From Acetobacteraceae bacterium (GTDB lineage: Bacteria; Pseudomonadota; Alphaproteobacteria; Acetobacterales; Acetobacteraceae): DNA of 19,640 bases. The stretch spans positions 1 to 19,640 of the forward strand of contig JAIYAI010000325.1 of the NCBI GenBank assembly GCA_027489135.1, in the 5' to 3' direction. Positions 13,069 to 19,640 of this stretch are shown piece after piece (the stretch's first letter is position 1; each line of letters starts with the position of its first letter). Below the pieces are notes generated by a model. The model ran no database searches. It was not told where the DNA came from and was given only the letters and a program-made list of their open reading frames with translations. Made by a program: the position numbers and the translations under genes.

Positions 13069-14373
13069 TTACCGCAGCGGCCGGCCCGCCGTCTCGCGCA
13101 GCGTCGCGGCGGCGACGAGGGAGACCGCTGCCGCGCCGATCAGCAGCACCGCCGGCATCATGTCGTCCGCGGTGCGCGCGATCAGCCAGGTCGCCGCCGC
13201 CGGCGCCATGCCGCCGAAGAGCGCCATGGCCAGGTTGTAGGCGAGGCCGGCGGCGCTGCAGCGCAGATCGCGCGGGAAGGCCTCGACCAGCACCACCGGG
13301 ATGACTCCGAGGAAAGGGCCGAGCAGCAGGGTGAGGCCGCATTGCGCCGCCAGCACCGCCCAGGGATCGGCGCTGTGCATCAGGCGATAGAGCGGCCAGG
13401 CCAGAAGCAGCATCGCCGCCGCGAAGAGCATCAGCACAGGCCGGCGCCCGATGCGGTCCGACAGCCAGGCCCCGAAGGGATAGGCCAGCAGCAGCAGCGC
13501 GATGCTGGCGGTGTTGATGTCGAAGGCCGCGCGCATGCTGTCGTGCAGCACAACGTTCATGTAGGTCACGGAATAGACGAAGATCAGGTAGAAGCCGGCG
13601 CCGGAGAGGCAGATCACGCCGACGAGACGCAGCAGGTCCGGCCAGTGCGCCCGCACCGCGGTGAGGAGCGGCGAGCCCTGCGGCGCCGCCGCCGGGGCAT
13701 GCGGCTCCTCCAGCCCCCGCCGCAGCAGCAGGCCGGCGGCGCCGAGCAGGATGCCGAGCAGGAAGGGGACGCGCCAGCCCCAGGCATCGACGCCCTCGGA
13801 CAGCAGGATGGCGCTGACCACCGCGCCGACGCCGCTGCCGAGCAGCATCCCTCCGATCGCGCCGAGCCCCGTCGCGCTGGTGATCAGCGCGCGGCGGTGG
13901 GCCGGCGCCTGCTCCGCCGCATAGACCATGGAGGTCGCGTATTCGCCGCCGACGGACAGCCCCTGCAGGATGCGCAGCAGCAGTAGCAGCACGGGCGCGG
14001 CGGCGCCGATCTGGGCGTAGGTCGGCAGCAGGCCGATCAGCACCGTCGGCACCACCATCAGCGCGACGGAGGCGATCAGCGCCTGGCGCCGACCGATGCG
14101 GTCCGCGACATGGCCGAAGAGGATGCCGCCCAAGGGCCGTGCCAGGAAGCCGGCGGCGAAGACGCCGAGGGCGGCGATGAGCGATACGGTGGGGTCGGAG
14201 CCCGGGAAGAATTGCCGGCCGATCGCCGCGGCGAAGTAGCCGTAGACGGCGAAGTCGTACCATTCGAGGACATTGCCGGCGATGGTGGCGGCGACGACGC
14301 GGCGCAGGCGCCGCGAGTCCCCAGGGGCGGCCTGGGCGGCGGCCTTGGCGGCGGCCTCGGCGGTGCTGCTCAT
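13069..14373 (-). CDS. MFS transporter, metabolite:H+ symporter (MHS) type
   Basis: A 434-residue protein with about 12 membrane segments. The N-terminal half has NVLEWYDFAVYGYFA (34-48), the MHS signature of ProP/KgtP-like transporters, and motif A GHVADRIGRR (87-96) between helices 2 and 3; the second-half equivalent is LSDRIGRRPV. RILQGLSVGGEYATS is the standard helix-4 motif. Such proteins import carboxylates such as ketoglutarate, citrate or shikimate, or compatible solutes such as proline-betaine, with protons. The deacetylase-like enzyme lies 60 bases upstream on the same strand, so a joint uptake-and-breakdown role is likely but the substrate is unknown. The ribosome-binding site is weak. 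Confidence 0.92.
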   Translation of the reverse strand: MSSTAEAAAKAAAQAAPGDSRRLRRVVAATIAGNVLEWYDFAVYGYFAAAIGRQFFPGSDPTVSLIAALGVFAAGFLARPLGGILFGHVADRIGRRQALIASVALMVVPTVLIGLLPTYAQIGAAAPVLLLLLRILQGLSVGGEYATSMVYAAEQAPAHRRALITSATGLGAIGGMLLGSGVGAVVSAILLSEGVDAWGWRVPFLLGILLGAAGLLLRRGLEEPHAPAAAPQGSPLLTAVRAHWPDLLRLVGVICLSGAGFYLIFVYSVTYMNVVLHDSMRAAFDINTASIALLLLAYPFGAWLSDRIGRRPVLMLFAAAMLLLAWPLYRLMHSADPWAVLAAQCGLTLLLGPFLGVIPVVLVEAFPRDLRCSAAGLAYNLAMALFGGMAPAAATWLIARTADDMMPAVLLIGAAAVSLVAAATLRETAGRPLR

Positions 14374-14433
14374 GCGGTCGGTGGTCCCCGTGTCGCGAGC
14401 AGGCTGGCCGCGCCGCCGCCGCCGCGCAAGCGA

Positions 14434-15318
14434 TCAGCCCGGCGCGGGCACCAGGGCTTCGTACCAGGCGCCGATCTCCGACGAGGTGGCGAAGACGACC
14501 TCCGGGTGGCGGGCCAGGGCCTGCATCGCCTCGGTGAAGCTTTCCATCCGGTGCGCGACGCCGATGATGTGCGGGTGCAGCGCGACGGTCATCACCCGGG
14601 TCCGCGCGAAGCCGCCGCGGGCGAAGAAGGCGAGCGTGTCGCGGATGCGGTCCGCCAGCGCCGAGGACGCGCCGTTCTGCACGACATAGACGGGTACGTC
14701 GTTCAACTCGACCGTGTAGGGCATGGCGAGCAGCGGGCCCGCCTCCGTCGTCATCCAGCAGGGCACGTCGTCGACCATCCAGTCATGCAGATAGGCGATG
14801 CCGGCGCGCTTCAGCACGTCCGGCGTGTCGAGCTTCTCGCTCATCCCCGGGCCGAGCCAGGCGCGCACCGGCTGGCCGGAGAAGCGGCGCATGATGGCGA
14901 GAGACTGTTCGACCCAGGCCTTGTCGTCGGCGACCCGGGCCAGCGCCTGCTGGTCGAGGCCGTGGCCGACGAACTCCCACCCCGCCTGCAGCATGGCTTC
15001 GGCGAGGCGCGGGTATTCGGTGCAGATGGTGGCGTTGGTGAGCGCCGAGGCCGGCGCGCCGAGATCGCGGCAGAGATCAAGCAGCCGCGCCATGCCGACG
15101 CGCAGCCCGTATTCGACCCAGGCGAAATTCGGCACGTCCGGCACCGGCCCCTGCGCGCCATGCGGCGGCGGGATGACGGCGCGCGGCATGGGGCGGTCGA
15201 AGGGCCAGTGCTCGACGTTGACGGCGATGTTCACGATGACCCGCTTGCCGCGGAAGGGCGGCAGGGGGGGCACGTCGGATTCGAGGGCGAAGGGGATGCG
15301 GGGATTGGGGGAGGGCAT
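14434..15318 (-). CDS. Polysaccharide deacetylase-fold hydrolase (PuuE/allantoinase-like)
   Basis: A 294-residue protein; 15318 is preferred to an in-frame ATG at 15357, which lacks a ribosome-binding site. No signal peptide, so cytoplasmic. Motifs are those of the PuuE-like branch of carbohydrate esterase 4: VNIAVNVEHW near residue 29, where the acid position of NodB proteins is replaced by this branch's own motif, YGLRVGMARLLDL, ASALTNATICTEYP, AGWEFVGHGLDQQ (His at ~119) and, near the end, VALHPHIIGVAHRM. The branch includes metal-independent allantoinases and other C-N hydrolases, so an amide or cyclic ureide is more probable than chitin or peptidoglycan. It is 60 bases ahead of the MHS transporter on the same strand and probably in one operon with it. 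Confidence 0.85.
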   Translation of the reverse strand: MPSPNPRIPFALESDVPPLPPFRGKRVIVNIAVNVEHWPFDRPMPRAVIPPPHGAQGPVPDVPNFAWVEYGLRVGMARLLDLCRDLGAPASALTNATICTEYPRLAEAMLQAGWEFVGHGLDQQALARVADDKAWVEQSLAIMRRFSGQPVRAWLGPGMSEKLDTPDVLKRAGIAYLHDWMVDDVPCWMTTEAGPLLAMPYTVELNDVPVYVVQNGASSALADRIRDTLAFFARGGFARTRVMTVALHPHIIGVAHRMESFTEAMQALARHPEVVFATSSEIGAWYEALVPAPG

Positions 15319-15396
15319 GGGGACTCGCCGGCTGTGTCGGGGCCGATGAGACGCCATGGCGGGCGCGGCGTGAAGGGCCGACGCGCAGGAAAAGCC

Positions 15397-15440
15397 ACCC
15401 CCACCCTGGCCCTCCCCCGCCAGCGGGGGAAGGAAGGGGG
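15397..15440. repeat. Dispersed GC hairpin repeat between ALDH and deacetylase genes
   Basis: CACCCTGGCCCTCCCCCGC is followed by a mirror arm: TCCCCCGC (15413-15420) pairs with GCGGGGGA (15423-15430) around two bases. The phrase around it looks like a common dispersed intergenic repeat of proteobacterial genomes. On the minus strand it sits just after the aldehyde dehydrogenase stop and could help end or stabilise that transcript; a CTTTTCC follows some 25 bases later. Confidence 0.55.
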
Positions 15441-15445
15441 CCTGG

Positions 15446-16957
15446 TCAGGCCATGTTCACCATGATGGTCTTCTTGTGCGTGAAGTGCTCCAGCATCGCC
15501 TCAAGGCTCGCTTCCTTGCCGAGGCCGCTGCTCTTCACGCCGCCGTAGCTGAGGTTCGCCTGCACCACGAGGTTCTGGTTGATCTGCACGAGGCCGGCTT
15601 CGAGCCGGTGCGCGAGATCCAGCCCGACCTTGAGGTTGTTGGTCCAGAGGCTCGCCGCCAGCCCGTACTCGCTGTCATTCGCCTCGGCCAGCACGCTCTC
15701 CGGGTCGTCGAAGGGCGCGATCACCGTGACGGGGCCGAAGATCTCCTCGCGCACCAGGCGGCTGTCCTTCGTCAGCCCCGTGAAGATCACGGGCTGTATG
15801 AAAAGGCCCTTCTTCAGCGCGGGATCGGACGGCATCGCGCTGCAGACCAGCGCGTTGGCGCCGGCGGTCGCCGTGCCTTCCGCGATGAAGCCCTTCACCT
15901 TCTCAAGCTGGCCCTCGCTGATGATGGTGCCGATATCGGTCTTCTCATCGAGCGGGTCGCCCATGACCATGCCGTCCACCGCCGACTTCATGGCGGCCAC
16001 GAAGCGGTCGTAGATCGGGCGCTCGACATAGATGCGCGATGCCGCGGTGCAGCTCTGCCCCTGGCGGGTGAAGCGCATGGAGGTCAGCGCGCCGGAGACG
16101 GTCTTGTCGAAGTCGCAATCGGCGAAGACGATCATCGGCGACTTTCCGCCGAGCTCGAGCGTCACCGGGATCAGCTTCTCGGCCGCCGCCTTCGCCACGA
16201 TCTTCCCGGTCTCCACCGAACCCGTGAAGGTGACCTTGCGCACCTTAGGATGGCCCACCAGCGGCGCGCCGCATTCGGGGCCGAAGCCCGACAGCATGTT
16301 GAACACGCCCGGCGGCAGGATGCGGTTCATCAGCTCGCAGATGCGCAGCACCGCGAGCGGCGCCTCCTCGGCCGACTTCACGACGACGCTGTTGCCGGCC
16401 ACCAGCGCCGGCGCGACCTTCAGCGCCATCAGCAGCATCGGCACGTTCCAGGGGATGATCGCGCCGACGACGCCCAGCGGTTCCCGCACCGTCACGGAGA
16501 GCACGTTGGGCGCGAAGGGCACGCTCTCGCCCTTCAGCTCGGAGCCGAGGCCGCCGAAGAACTCGAAGACGTCGGCGACGACGCCGGCCTCGACGCGGCT
16601 TTCGGTGCGGAGCGCCTTGCCGGTCTCCAGCGCGATGAGCTTCGCCAGCTCCTCCTGATGTTCCTTCAGCAGCGCGGCGCAGGCATGCACCATGGCGCCG
16701 CGCTTGCGGGCCGGCACCTTGGCCCAGGCCTTCTGCGCGACGGCGGCGTTCTCGACCGCGGCGTCGACATCCGCGGCGTCGCCCTCGGCGGCGTGGGCCA
16801 CCTGCACGCCGGTCGCCGGGTTGACCACGGCGAAGGACTTGCCGCTGCGGGCGGGCACGTAGCCGCCGCCAATGAAGTGGTAGCCCGACATCGCCTTGGC
16901 CAGCGCGAAGGGATCGAGCAGCGGGGCGGCGGGGGTGGGCATGGGGCGGTCGAGCAT
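15446..16957 (-). CDS. NAD(P)-dependent aldehyde dehydrogenase
   Basis: A 503-residue protein; AGGAG eight bases ahead of the ATG at 16957 fixes the start, and the frame open further upstream has no signal. Hallmarks of the superfamily are in order: PLGVVGAIIPWNVPMLL with the cofactor-site Asn, VVVKSAEEAPLAVL, FTGSVETGK, the general base Glu268 in LELGGKSP, and the nucleophile Cys303 in GQSCTAASR, 35 residues later (34 in mammalian ALDH2, so one residue is added). EEIFGPVTVI and YGGVKSSGLGKEA complete the C-terminal part. Substrate is not assignable; betaine-aldehyde or aromatic aldehydes are possible. It is 67 bases after the GT-C-like gene and 127 bases before the deacetylase. Confidence 0.93.
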   Translation of the reverse strand: MLDRPMPTPAAPLLDPFALAKAMSGYHFIGGGYVPARSGKSFAVVNPATGVQVAHAAEGDAADVDAAVENAAVAQKAWAKVPARKRGAMVHACAALLKEHQEELAKLIALETGKALRTESRVEAGVVADVFEFFGGLGSELKGESVPFAPNVLSVTVREPLGVVGAIIPWNVPMLLMALKVAPALVAGNSVVVKSAEEAPLAVLRICELMNRILPPGVFNMLSGFGPECGAPLVGHPKVRKVTFTGSVETGKIVAKAAAEKLIPVTLELGGKSPMIVFADCDFDKTVSGALTSMRFTRQGQSCTAASRIYVERPIYDRFVAAMKSAVDGMVMGDPLDEKTDIGTIISEGQLEKVKGFIAEGTATAGANALVCSAMPSDPALKKGLFIQPVIFTGLTKDSRLVREEIFGPVTVIAPFDDPESVLAEANDSEYGLAASLWTNNLKVGLDLAHRLEAGLVQINQNLVVQANLSYGGVKSSGLGKEASLEAMLEHFTHKKTIMVNMA

Positions 16958-17024
16958 GACGGGGCTCCTCTTCACGGCGTGCATAGTCCCGGAGGGGCCA
17001 TGCGGGAAAGGGCGGGGGGCGTCG

Positions 17025-18635
17025 CTAGGGCGGCAGCACGCGGTACAGCGCCGCGAAGCCGTCCCTGCGGACCAGCGCCAGGCGGTCGGGCAGGAAGCTG
17101 TCGTGGTCGGCTGCGGCGCCGGCATGGATGACCAGCACGTAGTCGAACTCCTGCCGCCAACGCGCCCAGGCCGACTCGGTATCCTCGCGCTTTGCCGCGG
17201 GCAGCGAGGGGTTCCACTGCCCCGGCGCGCGATCCGCATCCAGGATGTCGCGGGAGGGCAGCGGGTTCATCACGATCGGGTGCCCCGCGAAGGGGCCGAT
17301 CCGCGCCAGAGGTTGCTGTCCCGTATAGGCAAACAGCGCCGGCCAGACGGCCCCGCGGTCCAGCACCGCCAGGGCCCCGAGGTTCGCGTCGGCCCGGAAA
17401 CGGGTGAAGCTGAGCATCGCGCGGGCGATCTGGTCCTCGAAATAGGGCCGCGAGGCCGCGCTCCGCCCGACCGTCACCGTCGCCACGCGGGACCCGGGTT
17501 CCACCGCCTGCAGCGCGCGGCGCAGGTCGGCCAGCTGCGGCTCCCACGCCCGCCAGGCCAGGCCGATGACCGCCAGCTTGGTGGCGAGCAGCAGCGCGAC
17601 GAGGGACTTCGCCAGGATCGCGGGCCGGCCGGAGAGATCGGGCCGCGCGCCGGCGCAGATCAGGAAGGCGGCGAAGACCGCGAAGCGGGGCGCGACGACG
17701 GCCGGTCCGAAACTCGTCGTCTGGGGCACCGCCAGGAAAAGGACCGCCGCGACGGCCAGGCACAATCCCGTCATCAGGCGGATGCGGAGCCGTCCGGTCA
17801 GCAGGACCGCGAGCAGCAGGAGGCAGAACAGCGCCGCCGTCGCGAGGTCGACCCGCTCATGGTAGGTGGCGAAGGGGGTGAGGAACGCCGCGGCCCGTTC
17901 CCGCCATGTCCCCCAGTCGTAGACGGAGGAGTCCTGCGAGGCGACGACGGCCTGCGCCGTCAGCCAGAGCGCGGGCAGGGCCGCGACCGTCAGCGCCGCT
18001 CCACGGCGCAGGAGGCCCAGGACGGCCTGGCGCGGGTCGGCGCGCCCCTGCCAGGCCCGCTCGATCTCGAAACAGCCGACCAGCAGGACCAGGAAGAGCA
18101 GCCCGAAGGCATGCGCCAGCGCGGCCAGCAGGGCGAGCGGCGCGAAGGCGAGGATGGCCGCAACCGGGCGCGTCGCCGAGACGGCGATCCAGAACGCCGT
18201 GACGCCCATGGCGAGGCCGAGGCCGAGGCTGAAGTTGAGGAAGCCCATCAGGTACAGGCCGTGGAAGGCGAACAGGCCGCTGGCCAACGGCCACCAGTGC
18301 GGCCCCCCGAACAGCGCCCGGTGCAGCCAGATGCAGGCGAACACCGGCAGCAGGGCGGCCAGGATCAGCAGCGCCGTGACGGCGGCGGTAAAGCCGATGA
18401 GCGGCGTCAGCCCCATCACGATCAGGTCGCCGAGGAGGTTCGGCAGCGGCCGCATGCTGATGCGGTAGTGCCCGGCAACGCCGGGAACCGCGTGAGTCTC
18501 CAGGTAGTAGCGGGCGGCGTGGTTCGGCAGGTCGGTCATCGGCGGCAGGTCGACCAGGCCGAAGGGCAGCGCCAGCACGACGACGAGGCCGACAAGGGCG
18601 AGGATCGGCGCGGCCTTGCCTGCTTGAGCCTGCAT
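17025..18635 (-). CDS. Polytopic membrane protein, probable GT-C-type glycosyltransferase
   Basis: A 536-residue protein starting at 18635 with GAGGA seven bases ahead. About ten hydrophobic segments fill residues ~10-365, followed by a soluble domain of ~170 residues (LRRALQAVEPGSRVATV... FDYVLVIHAG... FAALYRVLPP). After the first helix is PPMTDLPNHAARYYLE (31-46); the D-x-P-N-H motif in the first outer loop is typical of uncharacterised proteobacterial membrane proteins with a GT-C-like layout. I do not recognise a named family and no function has been shown for such proteins as far as I know. Transfer of lipid-linked sugar is a reasonable guess from topology. Divergent from the CoA-transferase gene. 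Confidence 0.75.
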   Translation of the reverse strand: MQAQAGKAAPILALVGLVVVLALPFGLVDLPPMTDLPNHAARYYLETHAVPGVAGHYRISMRPLPNLLGDLIVMGLTPLIGFTAAVTALLILAALLPVFACIWLHRALFGGPHWWPLASGLFAFHGLYLMGFLNFSLGLGLAMGVTAFWIAVSATRPVAAILAFAPLALLAALAHAFGLLFLVLLVGCFEIERAWQGRADPRQAVLGLLRRGAALTVAALPALWLTAQAVVASQDSSVYDWGTWRERAAAFLTPFATYHERVDLATAALFCLLLLAVLLTGRLRIRLMTGLCLAVAAVLFLAVPQTTSFGPAVVAPRFAVFAAFLICAGARPDLSGRPAILAKSLVALLLATKLAVIGLAWRAWEPQLADLRRALQAVEPGSRVATVTVGRSAASRPYFEDQIARAMLSFTRFRADANLGALAVLDRGAVWPALFAYTGQQPLARIGPFAGHPIVMNPLPSRDILDADRAPGQWNPSLPAAKREDTESAWARWRQEFDYVLVIHAGAAADHDSFLPDRLALVRRDGFAALYRVLPP

Positions 18636-18643
18636 CCACCATT

Positions 18644-18700
18644 CCTCGACACGGGTGCGCCGGTAGCGGTTCTTGCCGTGCGGTCTCGCGGGTGTCGAGG
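18644..18700. promoter_or_regulatory. Inverted repeat between divergent genes (possible operator)
   Basis: CCTCGACAC (18644-18652) is repeated inverted as GTGTCGAGG (18692-18700), 39 bases apart, in the 141-base gap between the divergent GT-C-like and CoA-transferase genes. The left arm overlaps the GT-C-like ribosome-binding region. It could bind a regulator of both genes, but a 9-base match in DNA this GC-rich may be chance. Confidence 0.25.
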
Positions 18701-18720
18701 GGTGCGGGCCGTCCCGCGCC

Positions 18721-18749
18721 TTGCCCCTGCCGCGCCCCCCCGGCTAAGC
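18721..18749 (+). promoter_or_regulatory. Weak candidate promoter for the CoA-transferase
   Basis: TTGCCC (18721-18726) and CTAAGC (18744-18749) are 17 bases apart, and the second ends 27 bases before the ATG at 18777. The -10 match is poor. It is reported because no better pair is visible in this gap. Confidence 0.22.
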
Positions 18750-18776
18750 CTGCGCCACCTCCCGGAGACCTTCGCC

Positions 18777-19640
18777 ATGTCCCAGCCCGCCGGACCCCTC
18801 GCAGGTTTGCGCGTCCTCGACCTCACCCGCGTCCTCGCGGGCCCGACCTGCACGCAGATGCTGGGCGACCTCGGCGCCGAGGTGATCAAGATCGAGCGCA
18901 ACGGCGCCGGCGACGATACCCGCGGCTTCGCGCCCCCGTTCTGGCCGGAGACCAAGGAGAGCGCGTATTTCCTCGGCGTGAACCGCAACAAGAAGTCGGT
19001 CACGCTGGACATCGCGACGAAGGAGGGCCAGGCGGTCGTCCTGAAGCTGCTCGAGCACTGCGACATCCTGGTCGAGAACTTCAAGGTCGGCGCGCTGGCG
19101 AAGTACGGCCTGGGCTATGACCAGCTGAAGGCGAAATTCCCGCGCCTGATCTACTGCTCCATCACCGGCTTCGGGCAGACCGGCCCCTATGCCCCGCGCC
19201 CGGGCTACGACGCGCTGATCCAGGCCATGGGCGGCGTGATGTCGCTGACCGGGGAGCCGAATGGCAGCCCGCAGAAGGTGGGCGTCCCTGTCGCGGACCT
19301 CTTCGCCGGCCTCTATGGCTGCATCGGCATCCTGGCGGCGGTGAACCACCGCCACGCGACCGGCGAGGGTCAGCAGATCGACATCGGCATGCTCGATACG
19401 CATGTCGCCTGGCTGGCCAACCAGGGCATGAACTTCATCGCGACGGGCGAAAACCCGCCGCGCCTCGGCAACCAGCACCCGAACATCGCACCCTACCAGG
19501 AATTCCCGACGAAGGACGGCTACATCATCCTCGCGGTCGGCAATGACCCGACCTTCGAGCGCTTCTGCAAGGCCTTCGGCCAGGAGCACCTGCTGGCCGA
19601 CCCGCGCTTCGCCACCAACCCGAAGCGCGTCGAGAACCGC
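18777..19640 (+). CDS. CaiB/BaiF (family III) CoA-transferase, 3'-truncated by window edge
   Basis: The frame from ATG 18777 stays open to the last base, giving 288 residues of a family usually ~400 long. GGAGA eight bases ahead supports the start. The family III pattern is clear: GLRVLDLTRVLAGPTCTQML (11-30), LGAEVIKIER, the NRNKKSVTLDI segment, ILVENFKVGAL, CSITGFGQTGPYA, and GVPVADLFAGLYG with Asp174 at the position of the catalytic Asp169 of formyl-CoA transferase (the acyl-anhydride former). GEGQQIDIGMLDTHVAW follows. Family members move CoA between carboxylic acids such as oxalate, formate, malate, carnitine or aromatic acids; the acid used here cannot be told from the visible part. Confidence 0.92.
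   Translation, partial: MSQPAGPLAGLRVLDLTRVLAGPTCTQMLGDLGAEVIKIERNGAGDDTRGFAPPFWPETKESAYFLGVNRNKKSVTLDIATKEGQAVVLKLLEHCDILVENFKVGALAKYGLGYDQLKAKFPRLIYCSITGFGQTGPYAPRPGYDALIQAMGGVMSLTGEPNGSPQKVGVPVADLFAGLYGCIGILAAVNHRHATGEGQQIDIGMLDTHVAWLANQGMNFIATGENPPRLGNQHPNIAPYQEFPTKDGYIILAVGNDPTFERFCKAFGQEHLLADPRFATNPKRVENR

Overview
The window is very GC-rich DNA with dense, GC-biased codon use. It carries three Bug-type (tripartite tricarboxylate transporter) periplasmic receptors, a CaiB/BaiF-type CoA-transferase, an MHS-type transporter and a phasin. That mix suggests an alphaproteobacterium, most likely Acetobacteraceae (Roseomonas-like). The lineage is inferred from gene content and composition only: there is no rRNA or other marker, and no tRNA, CRISPR array or insertion sequence was found.

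Layout. (1) 1-501: 3' part of a LuxR-type regulator, convergent with a membrane-anchored GRDP-like protein with a Gly/Cys tail (504-1193, minus). (2) 1194-1409: a strong minus-strand hairpin terminator and a candidate promoter, then a large penicillin-acylase family Ntn-hydrolase (1410-3929, minus) whose start lies in a 33-bp tandem array. (3) 4343-7659, plus: a tightly packed three-gene set of polyprenyl-phosphate glycosyltransferase, SAM methyltransferase and ArnT/PMT-like membrane glycosyltransferase, which looks like a lipid-linked sugar module for cell-surface modification. (4) 7736-10926, plus: a zinc alcohol dehydrogenase and two Bug receptors. (5) 10927-11204: hairpins and tandem duplication between convergent units. 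(6) 11205-18635, minus: I78-like lipoprotein, third Bug receptor, phasin, MHS transporter, PuuE-like deacetylase, aldehyde dehydrogenase and a GT-C-like membrane protein, all one way (transcribed from right to left). (7) 18777-end, plus: 5' part of a family III CoA-transferase.

The theme is uptake and oxidation of small organic acids, alcohols and aldehydes (Bug receptors, MHS symporter, two dehydrogenases, CoA-transferase) plus envelope glycan chemistry (three glycosyltransferase-like proteins, a deacetylase-fold enzyme, an acylase). The most unusual signal is structural. Short tandem duplications with a 32-33 bp period but unrelated unit sequences recur at six places: across the acylase start, upstream of it, inside the acylase, inside the membrane glycosyltransferase, and at the 3' ends of two genes. 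At the acylase start, each repeat supplies an in-frame ATG with a purine-rich GAGG ten bases ahead.
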